From NCBI RefSeq assembly GCF_023935105.1, contig NZ_CP096040.1:1922001-1986000 (forward strand): a stretch of DNA of 64,000 nt. Reading direction: 5' to 3'. This DNA is from Caulobacter segnis. GTDB lineage: Bacteria > Pseudomonadota > Alphaproteobacteria > Caulobacterales > Caulobacteraceae. This document shows, in pieces, positions 1 to 10,428 of the stretch (position 1 is its first letter; the number at the start of each line of letters is the position of its first letter). The translations under genes and the position numbers were made by a program. Under the pieces are notes generated by a model. The model was not told where the DNA came from, made no database searches, and worked only from the letters and a program-made list of their open reading frames with translations.

Positions 1-114
1 GCCGCCGACATGCTGATGAATGGGGTCGAGCGGGCGGAGGGGGCGCCGCCGCCCTCCCGTCTGCTGGATTTCGAGCTGATCGTCCGGGAATCCACGGGAA
101 AAGCGCCGCGTTAG
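1..114 (+). CDS. LacI-family transcriptional regulator, C-terminal tail (5' partial)
   Basis: Only the last 37 residues are in the window, read in frame 1 and ending at TAG 112-114. The end of the protein reads LDFELIVRESTG, which is the usual last strand of the effector-binding domain of LacI/GalR repressors. It runs in the same direction as the GH3 glucosidase that starts 310 bases later, and a LacI-type palindrome lies between them, so it probably controls that gene in response to a sugar. The DNA-binding half is outside the window, so the family call rests on the C-terminal motif and the context alone. Confidence 0.6.
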   Translation, partial: AADMLMNGVERAEGAPPPSRLLDFELIVRESTGKAPR

Positions 115-160
115 ACGCGGATTTGCCGAGCGTCACGAATGTTACCGTAATCAAATGGAC

Positions 161-177
161 TTGACAGCGCTGTCCAA
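161..177. promoter_or_regulatory. Candidate LacI-family operator
   Basis: The sequence TTGACAGCGCTGTCCAA contains a perfect 12-base palindrome, GACAGCGCTGTC, centred on a CG step, which is typical of LacI-family operators. It lies between a LacI-family gene tail and the GH3 gene. It is flanked by a second inverted repeat: ACCGTAATC at 144-152 and GATTACGGT at 187-195. I infer that this 55-base block is the control region of the glucosidase. Nothing else in 115-423 looks like a gene. Confidence 0.5.
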
Positions 178-423
178 TCGACGTGAGATTACGGTGATCA
201 AGACGGTCGCCCACGGTAAAGGCGGCGTCAGGAGGAAACGCCATGACCTCGCCTGACCGGACAAGCGTCCGTCGCGCCATCCTGTGCGCACGATCACTCC
301 CCTCCAAGCGGCCCTGACCGCTTTTCTTTCGCTCGGCGCGGTCACCCCGCAAGCGCCGCGCCGAGCGCTTTTCTCGACATTTCACATGGTCCGCCGGGGG
401 GCGGGCGCATCCTGGGAAACATC

Positions 424-2901
<2,478 letters not shown>

Positions 2902-2920
2902 CCAAAGAAGGAGCGACGGC

Positions 2921-4351
2921 ATGATCCGCGCCCGTCGCTCCCGCATCGTCGCCACGATCGGGCCTGCTTCCAGTTCGCTCGACATGATCGTCACCCTGGC
3001 CACGGCCGGGGCCGACGTGTTCCGCCTGAACTTCAGCCACGGCGCCCACGAGACCCACGCGGCCGTCTACGCCGCGATCCGCGAGGCCGAGAAGATCGTC
3101 GGGCGCCCGCTGGGCATCCTGGCCGACCTGCAAGGCCCCAAGCTGCGCGTCGGCAAGTTCGCCAATGGCCCGGTGATCCTTCAAGCTGGCCAGGCCTTCC
3201 GCTTCGACAGCGACCCGAGCCCGGGCGACGAGACGCGTGTTCACCTGCCGCACCCCGAGATCCTGACCGCCATGCGGCCGGGCGCGACCTTGCTGCTGGA
3301 CGATGGCAAGCTGCGCATGACCGTGACCGAGGCCGGTCCGGGCTACGCCAACACCACCGTCGTCAATGGCGGCAAGCTGTCCGAGCGCAAGGGCGTGGCC
3401 GTGCCGGACGTCGTGATCCCGATGTCGCCGCTGACGGCCAAGGACCGCGAGGACCTGGCCTTCGCCCTGCGTCTCGGCGTCGACTGGGTGGCCCTGTCGT
3501 TCGTGCAGGCGCCGGAAGACATGGCGGAGCTTCGCCGCATCGTCGAAGGCCGCGCCGCGGTTCTCGCCAAGATCGAGAAGCCCCAGGCCCTGAAGGTGCT
3601 GGGTCCGATCCTCGACCTGTGCGACGGCGTCATGGTGGCCCGGGGCGACCTCGGCGTCGAAATGGCGCCCGAAGAAGTGCCAGTGGCCCAGAAGGTCATT
3701 CTACGGGCGGCGCGCGAGCGCGGCATCCCGGTGATCGTCGCCACCCAGATGCTGGAATCGATGATCAGCTCGCCGACGCCGACCCGCGCCGAGGCTTCGG
3801 ACGTGGCCAACGCGGTCTACGAAGGCGCGGACGCGGTGATGCTGTCGGCGGAATCGGCGGCCGGCGAGTATCCCGAGGAGTCGGTCTCGATGATGAACCG
3901 CATCATCGAGCGTGTGGAGCGCGACCCGCGCTGGCCCGAACTGATGCAGGCCGAGCAGATCCACGACGATGTCGACGCCGACGTGCTGGTGGTCGCCGCC
4001 GCCGGCGCGGCCAAGGCCGGCTCGACCAAGTGCCTGGTCGCCTTCACCACGACCGGAGCGACCGCGCGGCGGCTCTCGCGGGAACGCCCGCTGCAGCCGG
4101 TCCTGGCCTTGTCGCCGGACATCAACGCCGTTCGCCGCATGGCCCTGGTCTGGGGCGTCGAGTCCCGGGTCAGCGCCCAGCCCGACAGCCTGGAGGTCGT
4201 CACCACCGACGCCTCGAGCAAGGCTTTGGAACTGGGCTTGGTCGCGCCGGGCGAACGCCTGCTGGTTGTGGCTGGGACGCCGTTCGGCGCGCCGGGCGCG
4301 GCCAACCTGCTGCGCCTGGCGCACGCGCCGGGGCCGGGGCGGCGTCGATAA
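2921..4351 (+). CDS. pyk: Pyruvate kinase
   Basis: This cytoplasmic enzyme converts phosphoenolpyruvate and ADP to pyruvate and ATP, the last step of glycolysis and of the Entner-Doudoroff route. The 476-residue length is usual for the family. Motifs are in order: FRLNFSHG near residue 35, the catalytic lysine in AKIEKPQAL near 216, MVARGDLGVEM near 238 binding Mg and substrate, and ATQMLESM. The C-terminal allosteric domain ends in an Arg-rich tail. AAGGAG lies 8 bases before the ATG. It follows the glucosidase by 19 bases, so glucose release and its catabolism may be co-expressed. A hairpin follows the stop. Confidence 0.97.
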   Translation: MIRARRSRIVATIGPASSSLDMIVTLATAGADVFRLNFSHGAHETHAAVYAAIREAEKIVGRPLGILADLQGPKLRVGKFANGPVILQAGQAFRFDSDPSPGDETRVHLPHPEILTAMRPGATLLLDDGKLRMTVTEAGPGYANTTVVNGGKLSERKGVAVPDVVIPMSPLTAKDREDLAFALRLGVDWVALSFVQAPEDMAELRRIVEGRAAVLAKIEKPQALKVLGPILDLCDGVMVARGDLGVEMAPEEVPVAQKVILRAARERGIPVIVATQMLESMISSPTPTRAEASDVANAVYEGADAVMLSAESAAGEYPEESVSMMNRIIERVERDPRWPELMQAEQIHDDVDADVLVVAAAGAAKAGSTKCLVAFTTTGATARRLSRERPLQPVLALSPDINAVRRMALVWGVESRVSAQPDSLEVVTTDASSKALELGLVAPGERLLVVAGTPFGAPGAANLLRLAHAPGPGRRR

Positions 4352-4358
4352 TCGATGC

Positions 4359-4377
4359 TCCCCCGCATTGCGGGGGA
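4359..4377. terminator. GC hairpin between convergent pyk and Crp/Fnr genes
   Basis: TCCCCCGC and GCGGGGGA form a perfect 8-bp stem around an ATT loop, 8 bases after the pyk stop and 5 bases before the end of the convergent regulator gene. There is no T-run on either strand, so it is at best a weak bidirectional terminator. It also looks like the C-rich palindromes that recur between Caulobacter genes. Confidence 0.45.
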
Positions 4378-4381
4378 AGGA

Positions 4382-5098
4382 TCAGCCGAACGACGCGGGC
4401 AGCAGCCGCTCGTAGCTTTTGCGCACCGCGCCGTAGCACTCGCAGGCCATGGCCTCCAGGCCGCCGCGGTCCAGGATGTCGACGACGCCGCGGCGATAGC
4501 GGATCAGGCCCTTGGCCTGCATCGAGCCGGCCACGGCCGTCACTGTCGTGCGCTGAACGCCCAGCATGTCGGCCAGGAACTCCTGGGTCAGACTGACCGT
4601 GTTGCTGTCGATGCGGTCGTGGCACGACAGCAGCCAGCGGCAGAAACGCGCCTCCACCGCGTGCAGGGCGTTGCAGGCCACTGACTGGATGGCATGGCCG
4701 AACAGGGCCTCGTTATGCCGGTCGACCAGGTCGCGCAGGGCGGCGCTGCGGCTCCAGGCCTCGTGCAACGGGCCGGCGGCGACGCGCAGGGCCGAGCCGG
4801 GTGCCTGGACGATGGCGCGGCTCAAGGACTGGCGTGGGGCCACGGCGGCCATCAGGCCCAATGCGCCTTCGCGGCCGATCGTGGCCGACTCGATGGCCGC
4901 GCCGCTCTCCATCAGGGTCATCAGCGAAATGACGCAGTCCGTCGGGAAATAGACCTGATCGATCAGGTCGCCTGGGTCATACAACAGGCGGCCCTTGTCG
5001 AGATCGACCAGGGACAGATGAGGCATGAGCAGGCCCCTGTCTTCGGACGGCAATGCGAAAAGCAGTCGGTTCTTCAAGGTCGCTAACGGCCTAGTCAT
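4382..5098 (-). CDS. Crp/Fnr-family transcriptional regulator
   Basis: This 238-residue cytoplasmic regulator has a cyclic-nucleotide-type beta-barrel (about residues 10-115, with the run YDPGDLIDQVYFPTDC) and a C-terminal winged helix containing LTQEFLADMLGVQRTTVTAVAG. The Fnr iron-sulfur cysteines are absent, so it is probably not an oxygen sensor. The frame stays open 48 codons upstream, but that stretch is Cys/Arg-rich and unlike the family, so I place the start at the ATG giving MTRPLATLKN. It is convergent with pyk. The ligand and regulon are unknown. The 5' intergenic region holds no other gene. Confidence 0.85.
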   Translation of the reverse strand: MTRPLATLKNRLLFALPSEDRGLLMPHLSLVDLDKGRLLYDPGDLIDQVYFPTDCVISLMTLMESGAAIESATIGREGALGLMAAVAPRQSLSRAIVQAPGSALRVAAGPLHEAWSRSAALRDLVDRHNEALFGHAIQSVACNALHAVEARFCRWLLSCHDRIDSNTVSLTQEFLADMLGVQRTTVTAVAGSMQAKGLIRYRRGVVDILDRGGLEAMACECYGAVRKSYERLLPASFG

Positions 5099-5328
5099 GC
5101 GGAATCGAACGCCGTCTGAGCGGCAAGGGTTGCAAGCTATAGGTGGGTAAGCTGTACCGCGCCGTCGCTTAGTCGACACAATGCAGTCAGGAGCGCGGCA
5201 AAAATAAATGAGTCCGCGAAACTCACTGTTGGGAGCCATCATTTGGTATGCGGACGATTTGTCGGATTCCCGACATAACTACTCAATGCGGGCCGTTATC
5301 AACTTGAGGTAATATAATATCGACAAGA

Positions 5329-5356
5329 AAAAGGCCGCCGAAGTCGGCGGCCTTTT
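5329..5356. terminator. Bidirectional intrinsic terminator
   Basis: AAAAGGCCGCCG and CGGCGGCCTTTT pair perfectly (12 bp) around the loop AAGT. The stem has an A-run before it and a T-run after it, so it works on either strand. It sits 23 bases past the stop of the minus-strand acyl-CoA dehydrogenase operon and is probably its terminator. Confidence 0.9.
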
Positions 5357-5379
5357 GGAGCTTCGGTCAAGGGGAGCGG

Positions 5380-6513
5380 TCAAAAGCCCATCAGGCGGGC
5401 GTAGCGATCGCGGTGGAAGCTGGCGCCGCCGAACAGGGCCTCGGTGACGCGCGCGCGCTTCATGTAGAGGCCCGCGTCATGCGCGTCGGTCATGCCGATG
5501 CCGCCGTGCATCTGGACCATCTCGTTGGAGGCCATGTGGACCAGTTCGCTGGCCTTGGCCTTGGCCAGGGAGGCGAGGGCGCGGCTGTCATTCCCGGCGT
5601 CCAGGGCCTCCAACGCGGCCTCGACGCACGAGCGGGTGGTCTCCAGGTCGGTGAACCACTTGGCGGCGCGGTGCTGCAGGGCCTGGAACGTGCCGATGAC
5701 CTGGCCGAACTGGGTGCGGGTCTTGATGTAGTCCAGGGTGATGTCGAAGGCGGCGCTGGCGCTGCCCAGCATCTCCGCCGCCAGGCCGGCATAGGCGCGG
5801 CCCAGGACGGGCTCCAGGACGGCCCAGCCCTTGTCGACCTCGCCCAGAATGGCCTCGGACCCGACCTCGACGCCGTCGAAGGCGATCTTGGCCGCGCCGC
5901 GCGAGTCGATCAGCGATAGGTGGGCGCGGGTGACGCCTGGCGCGTCTCCGGCGACCAGGAACAGGGTCAGGCCGTCGGTTGACCCCGGCGCGCCGCCCGT
6001 GCGGGCGACGACGATCAGCAGGTCGGCGGCCTCGCCGTCCAGCACGAAGGTCTTGATCCCGTTCAGCACGTAGCCCGCGCCGCTCTTGGTCGCGGTGAGC
6101 GCCGTGCGGGCCGGGTTGTGGTGCGAGCCCTCGTCGACGGCCAGGGTGGCGACGGCCGCGCCGGTGGCGATCCTGGGCAGCCAAGTCGACGTCTGGGCGT
6201 CCGAACCGCCCAGTTGCAGGGCCGAGGCGGCGATCATGGCCGAGGAGAGCAGGGGCGAGGCCGTCAGCGTGCGGCCGGTCTCTTCCAGGATCAGTCCCAG
6301 GCCCAGATAGCCGAAGGCGGAGCCGTCATGCTCTTCGGGGACGATCACGCCCGCCCAGCCCATCTCGCCCATCTCGGCCCAGGCGGCGGGGTCGAAGCTC
6401 TGTTTGGACTTGCCGTCGCGCAGCTTGCGCAGGGCGGCGACGGGCGCGCTCTGGCTGGTCCAGCCCTTGGCGGCGTCGCGCAGCATGGTCTGTTCTTCGG
6501 TCAGGACGGCCAT
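5380..6513 (-). CDS. Acyl-CoA dehydrogenase, second (smaller) subunit type
   Basis: This 377-residue FAD enzyme is an acyl-CoA dehydrogenase family member. It has the N-terminal helical domain, the middle beta domain (VLNGIKTFVLDG) and the C-terminal four-helix bundle (KTRTQFGQVIGTFQALQH and QMHGGIGMTDAHDAGLYMKRA). I start it at the ATG giving MAVLTEEQTMLRD. That ATG overlaps the upstream stop as TGATG, which implies translational coupling. A longer open frame upstream is a shadow of the neighbouring gene. With the 401-residue dehydrogenase at 7133-8338 it resembles the two-subunit (alpha2beta2) dehydrogenases used on bulky or dicarboxylic acyl-CoAs, such as the PimC/PimD pair. The substrate is unknown. 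Confidence 0.9.
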   Translation of the reverse strand: MAVLTEEQTMLRDAAKGWTSQSAPVAALRKLRDGKSKQSFDPAAWAEMGEMGWAGVIVPEEHDGSAFGYLGLGLILEETGRTLTASPLLSSAMIAASALQLGGSDAQTSTWLPRIATGAAVATLAVDEGSHHNPARTALTATKSGAGYVLNGIKTFVLDGEAADLLIVVARTGGAPGSTDGLTLFLVAGDAPGVTRAHLSLIDSRGAAKIAFDGVEVGSEAILGEVDKGWAVLEPVLGRAYAGLAAEMLGSASAAFDITLDYIKTRTQFGQVIGTFQALQHRAAKWFTDLETTRSCVEAALEALDAGNDSRALASLAKAKASELVHMASNEMVQMHGGIGMTDAHDAGLYMKRARVTEALFGGASFHRDRYARLMGF

Positions 6514-7124
6514 CAGGCGTGCTCCCTGGATTGATGACGGACGGCCCAGTCGAGGGCCTGTTCCAGACGGTCGTTGCCCCAGAAGAGCTCGCCGTCGGCG
6601 GTGAGAAAGCTGGGCGCGCCGAACAGGCCGCGTTCCTTGGCCATGGCGACGTGCTGCTTGAGCTGGGCCTTGACCGGATCGGACTGGGCGGCGGCCAGGA
6701 CGTGTTCGGGACCCGCGCCGACCTCGGCGATCAGCGGGGCGAGGACATCCGGACTGCCAATATCGAGGTCGTCGACGAAGTTGGCCTGGTAGACGGCGCG
6801 GCTGAACGCCGGGGCCCAGCCGTCCTCCAGGCCCACGATCGCCACGCGGGCGGCCAGCAGGCTGTTGCGCGGGAACTGGCTGGGATGGCGCAGCGGTAGG
6901 CCCTGGCTGTCGCAGACCCGCTCCAGGTCCCGCCACATGTACTGACCCTTCACGGGCACGGCGTTGAACGGACTATCGTTCAGGCCCTGCTGCTCATGGA
7001 ACAGCGGACCCAGGATGAACGGCCGCCAAGCCACGGCCACGCCCTTGTCGGCGGCCAGCCGCTCGATGCGCATGGCCGCCGGATAGGAGTAGGTCGAGGC
7101 GAACTCGTACCAGAACTCGATCAT
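6513..7124 (-). CDS. DsbA-like thioredoxin-fold protein, 2-hydroxychromene-2-carboxylate isomerase family
   Basis: This 203-residue protein begins IEFWYEFASTYSYPAAMRIE, the N-terminal strand of the HCCA isomerase/kappa glutathione transferase family. The active-site serine takes the place of the DsbA CXXC. It ends with the family's cis-proline motif, GLFGAPSFLTADGELFWGNDRL. Classical members isomerise 2-hydroxychromene-2-carboxylate with glutathione during naphthalene breakdown. Here it lies between two acyl-CoA dehydrogenase subunits, 8 bases after one and overlapping the other, so it probably acts on an intermediate of the same acyl-CoA or aromatic route. No signal peptide is present, so it is cytoplasmic. 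Confidence 0.87.
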   Translation of the reverse strand: MIEFWYEFASTYSYPAAMRIERLAADKGVAVAWRPFILGPLFHEQQGLNDSPFNAVPVKGQYMWRDLERVCDSQGLPLRHPSQFPRNSLLAARVAIVGLEDGWAPAFSRAVYQANFVDDLDIGSPDVLAPLIAEVGAGPEHVLAAAQSDPVKAQLKQHVAMAKERGLFGAPSFLTADGELFWGNDRLEQALDWAVRHQSREHA

Positions 7125-7132
7125 GGATCAGC

Positions 7133-8338
7133 TTACTGGTGATCCAGCAGGCCCAGGACCCGCTTGGCGACGACGTTGAGGTTCACCTCGCTGGTGCCGC
7201 CCTCGATCGAGTTGCCCTTGGCGCGCAGCATGGCGCGCGGCGCGGCCAGTTCCTCGGCGGCGAAGCCTTCACCCTCCCAGCCCAGGCCTTGCAGACCCAA
7301 CGCCTCGACCAGCAGTTCGGTGCGCTCCTGGTTCATCTTGGCGGCGGCGTATTTGATGATCGAGACGGCGGCGCTGGGGCCCGAGCCCTGCTTGGACTCG
7401 GCCTCGGCGCGGCGCACGGTCAGCATGAAGGCGTGGGCGTCCATCGAATGGGCGGCTAGGCGGGCGCGGAAATCGCCGTCGGCAATGCGGCCTTCGCTGT
7501 CGACGCCGATCTCCGTCTTGGCCGCCTCCACGGGCGAGAGCCCGCCGCCACCGCCGAAGCCCGAGGCGCTGATGTTCTGGCGTTCGTACTGCAGGAGCCG
7601 CTTGGCGATATCCCAGCCGCCGTTCAGCTTGCCGACCAGCTGTTCCTTGGGAACCTTCACGTTGTCGAAGAAGGTCTCGCAGAAGGGCGAGGAGCCGCTG
7701 ATCAGCTTGATCGGCCGGGCCTCGACGCCGGGCGAGGTCATGTCGAACAGCACGAACGAGATGCCCTCGTGCTTCTTCGAGGTATCGGTGCGCACCAGGC
7801 AGAAGATCCAGTCGGCCTGGTCGGCGTAGCTGGTCCATACCTTCTGGCCGTTGATCAGGTAGTGATCGCCCTTGTCCTCGCACTTGGTCTGCAAGGCGGC
7901 GAGGTCGGAGCCGGCGCCGGGTTCGCTATAGCCCTGGCACCAGCGAATCTCGCCCTTGACGATCTGGGGCAGGAAGCGCCGCTTCTGTTCCTCGGTGGCG
8001 TATTCCAGCAGCACCGGGCCCAGCATCCAGATGCCAAAGCTCATCAGGGCCGGACGGGCTTTGAGGCGGCGCAGTTCCTGCTCCAGCACCTTGTTCTGGG
8101 CCTTGGAGAGGCCGCCGCCGCCGTATTCCTTGGGCCACATCGGCGCGGTCCAGCCGCGCTCGGCCATGCGGTCCAGCCACAGCTTGGCGTCGGGATTCTT
8201 CCAGACCATCTTGCGGCCGCCCCACGGGGCGTCGTCCTCGCCCATCGGCGCGTTCAGGGATTTCGGATAGTTGGCCTCCAGCCAGGCGCGGGTCTCGGCG
8301 CGGAAGGCGTCGAGTTCGGTTCCCCCGAAGTCGGCCAT
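7133..8338 (-). CDS. Acyl-CoA dehydrogenase, first (larger) subunit type
   Basis: This 401-residue acyl-CoA dehydrogenase is the first gene of a three-gene operon. Visible signatures are RWCQGYSEPGAGSDLAALQT near residue 133, which shapes the FAD/substrate site, then HYLINGQKVWTSYA and a C-terminal helix pair ending IEGGTSEVNLNVVAKRVLG. Together with the smaller paralogue at 5380-6513 it fits a heteromeric dehydrogenase of the pimeloyl-CoA type. The three genes are 8 bases apart or overlap by one base, so they are one transcript. A TetR-like palindrome at 8412-8421 in the divergent promoter region may be its control site. The exact acyl-CoA is unknown. Confidence 0.92.
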   Translation of the reverse strand: MADFGGTELDAFRAETRAWLEANYPKSLNAPMGEDDAPWGGRKMVWKNPDAKLWLDRMAERGWTAPMWPKEYGGGGLSKAQNKVLEQELRRLKARPALMSFGIWMLGPVLLEYATEEQKRRFLPQIVKGEIRWCQGYSEPGAGSDLAALQTKCEDKGDHYLINGQKVWTSYADQADWIFCLVRTDTSKKHEGISFVLFDMTSPGVEARPIKLISGSSPFCETFFDNVKVPKEQLVGKLNGGWDIAKRLLQYERQNISASGFGGGGGLSPVEAAKTEIGVDSEGRIADGDFRARLAAHSMDAHAFMLTVRRAEAESKQGSGPSAAVSIIKYAAAKMNQERTELLVEALGLQGLGWEGEGFAAEELAAPRAMLRAKGNSIEGGTSEVNLNVVAKRVLGLLDHQ

Positions 8339-8411
8339 CGTCTCATCTCCCTAAGCGGACGGTTATGGGCCGACACACTACGCCTCGCGACGGCGGCGGC
8401 AAGTCGATTCA

Positions 8412-8421
8412 AACGATCGTT
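8412..8421. promoter_or_regulatory. Candidate TetR-type operator before the acyl-CoA operon
   Basis: AACGATCGTT is a perfect 10-base palindrome in the 174-base gap between the divergent acyl-CoA dehydrogenase operon and the MprF-like gene. Boxes of the form AAACG-CGTTT are common for TetR regulators of acyl-CoA genes in this class. A GANTC site (8406-8410) abuts it. Confidence 0.4.
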
Positions 8422-8477
8422 CGCGTCATCACCAGCGACCACGTCATGCTTTGCGCGCTATACGAAGGCTCGTTGCT

Positions 8478-8495
8478 GAATCCCGCCGGGGATTC
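8478..8495. promoter_or_regulatory. Hairpin carrying two GANTC (CcrM) sites upstream of the MprF-like gene
   Basis: GAATCCC and GGGATTC pair perfectly (7 bp) around a GCCG loop, ending 17 bases before the ATG of the next gene. Each arm contains a GANTC methylation site (8478-8482 and 8491-8495), and a third lies at 8406-8410. Adenine methylation could couple expression to the cell cycle, or the structure could act in the mRNA leader. Both are inferences. Confidence 0.4.
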
Positions 8496-8512
8496 GTCTC
8501 TTCGGGATCTGG

Positions 8513-10177
8513 ATGTCCTCGACAGTTTTCAGGCCCGCGGCTCTGGCGATCGCCCCGACCCTGGCGGCGATCCTGACCGCGTCCGCCGGGGTCATGCTGC
8601 TGGCCTCCGGGGCCACGCCGTCCGAGCCGACCCGGTTCCTGCTGCTGCTGGCCTTCGCGCCGGATCTGCTGATCGAGATCAGCCACTTCTTCTCCTCGAT
8701 CCTGGGTCTGGTCTTGCTGCTGCTGGCGTTCGGCCTGCGCGCGCGGCTGGGCGCGGCCTGGTGGGCGGCGCTGATGGTGCTGGCCGCCTCGGCGGTGCTG
8801 GCGATCTTCAAGGGCCTGAACTGGGAGGAGACGGCCATGCTGACCGTCTGTTTCCTGGCCATCGTCCCGTTCCACGACGCCTTCCCACGCAAGGCCGCCC
8901 TGACCAAGATGGAGATCACGCCCGGCTGGCTGCTGTCGGCCGCCGCCGTCGTCGCCGGCGCGGGCCTGCTGGGCTGGTGGTCGTTCAACCACACCGAGTT
9001 CGCCGACAAGTCCTGGATCCGCGTGCTGCAGGATCATGACGAGGCCGCCCGGGCCATCCGCTCGTCGGTGGCCGCCGCCATCGTGCTGCTGGCCGTCGGC
9101 GTCTGGCGCCTGATCGCCACGGCCGCGACGCCGGCCGTGGTCGATGACACCGATCCCGAGTTCGACCGCGTCCGCGCTATCCTGGCCAAGGCCGAGGACG
9201 CCGAGCCCAGCGCCAACCTCGCCCTGCTGGGCGACAAACGCTTCCTGTTCTCGGCCTCGGGCGAGAGCTTCCTGATGTTCGGGGTGCGCGGCCGTTCGTG
9301 GATCGCCCTGGGCGCGCCGATCGGCAAGAACGAAGAGCGCATGGAGCTGTTCTGGCGCTTCCGCGAACTAGCCGACGCCCACGCCGCGCGGGCCGGCTTC
9401 TACGGTCTGGGTCCCGAGGATCTGCCTGACACCGTCGACCTGGGCCTGGCCATCCAGAAGACCGGCGAGAGCGCCGCTGTGCCGCTGGAGGCCTTCAGCC
9501 TGGTCGGTCGTCGTCGCGAGGTCCTGCGCCGCAACTGGCGCAAGGCCGGGGAGGGCGGGGCGGCCTTCGAGATCCTGCCCGTCGGCGCGGCCCTGGAGAT
9601 CATGGGCGAACTGCGCGCCATCTCAGACGCCTGGCTCAGCCACCACGCGGGCGGCGAGAAGAGCTTCTCGATGGGCGGCTTCGACCCGCGCTACGTGGCC
9701 GAGTTCCCGGTCGCGGTGGTGCGCGGCGAGGAGGGCAAGATCGTCGCCTTCGCCACCCTGTGGCTGACGGCATGCAAGACCTCGTTCTCGATGGACCTGA
9801 TGCGCTATTCCGACGAGGCGCCCAAGAACGTCATGGACTACCTGTTCGTCGAGCTGCTGCAGTGGGGCAAGGACGAGGGCTACCAAGCGTTCGAGTTCGG
9901 CATGGCCCCGCTGGCCGGTCTGGAGGACCGCCCCCTGGCCCCGATCATGTCGCGCGTGGGTCGGCTGCTCTACGAGCGCGGCGAGGAGATCTACAATTTC
10001 CAGGGCGTACGCCGGTACAAGGACAAGTACGACCCGGTCTGGCAGCCGCGCTACATTGCCGCGCCCCACAAGTGGGCCATCCCTTTTCTGCTCGCCGACA
10101 TCGGCCTGTTGTCCTCGGGCGGGGTGTCGGGCCTGACCAAACGGCCCAAGAAGGCGCCCGCGCCGCCCGCGACCTAG
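8513..10177 (+). CDS. MprF-like aminoacyl-phosphatidylglycerol synthase domain protein (DUF2156), flippase half absent
   Basis: This 554-residue inner-membrane protein has about six hydrophobic segments in residues 8-205 (one motif is DLLIEISHFFSSILGLVLLLLA). A cytoplasmic DUF2156 GNAT-like domain follows (about 225-520) and contains SFSMGGFDPRYV and FEFGMAPLAGLE. In MprF/LpiA proteins this half transfers an amino acid, usually lysine, from aminoacyl-tRNA to phosphatidylglycerol and lowers the surface charge. Full MprF is about 840 residues with an N-terminal eight-helix flippase, which is missing here. The family's substrate-binding region is complete as far as I can see. The stop overlaps the convergent 71-residue gene by 4 bases. 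The lysine specificity is unproven. Confidence 0.85.
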   Translation: MSSTVFRPAALAIAPTLAAILTASAGVMLLASGATPSEPTRFLLLLAFAPDLLIEISHFFSSILGLVLLLLAFGLRARLGAAWWAALMVLAASAVLAIFKGLNWEETAMLTVCFLAIVPFHDAFPRKAALTKMEITPGWLLSAAAVVAGAGLLGWWSFNHTEFADKSWIRVLQDHDEAARAIRSSVAAAIVLLAVGVWRLIATAATPAVVDDTDPEFDRVRAILAKAEDAEPSANLALLGDKRFLFSASGESFLMFGVRGRSWIALGAPIGKNEERMELFWRFRELADAHAARAGFYGLGPEDLPDTVDLGLAIQKTGESAAVPLEAFSLVGRRREVLRRNWRKAGEGGAAFEILPVGAALEIMGELRAISDAWLSHHAGGEKSFSMGGFDPRYVAEFPVAVVRGEEGKIVAFATLWLTACKTSFSMDLMRYSDEAPKNVMDYLFVELLQWGKDEGYQAFEFGMAPLAGLEDRPLAPIMSRVGRLLYERGEEIYNFQGVRRYKDKYDPVWQPRYIAAPHKWAIPFLLADIGLLSSGGVSGLTKRPKKAPAPPAT

Positions 10178-10389
10178 TAGCGCGGCTGGTTGCCGGTCTG
10201 GACCCCCAGCAGGTTCACCAGATGCACCATCATCAGCATCAGGGCGACGACGCAGACCATCATCATCGGGCGCCACGGCATCATGCGCGGGCCCTTTAAA
10301 ACGTTAATGGGACGGGCGCCGAGCCAGCCGAACAGAACGGCGAGAACGAGAAACACGGCCGCGGCGGCGGCGGTCAGGGGCAGGTCCAT
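10174..10389 (-). CDS. Small two-helix membrane protein, unknown function
   Basis: This 71-residue protein has two transmembrane helices, about residues 7-24 and 43-62. They are separated by a basic loop with GARPINVLKGPRMMPWRP. It ends convergently inside the last four bases of the MprF-like gene. I recall short proteins with the same ARP...GPRM.PWRP layout as conserved hypotheticals in alphaproteobacteria, which supports a real gene. No function can be assigned. Confidence 0.65.
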   Translation of the reverse strand: MDLPLTAAAAAVFLVLAVLFGWLGARPINVLKGPRMMPWRPMMMVCVVALMLMMVHLVNLLGVQTGNQPRY

Positions 10390-10428
10390 GGCCGCTTCTA
10401 GGCCTGCGACAATCCGCCTGGCAAATGG

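Noticed and set aside
4382..5242. Longer start for the Crp/Fnr regulator
   Set aside because: The extra 48 residues are Cys/Arg-rich and unlike the family; the ATG at 5098 gives the normal N-terminus.
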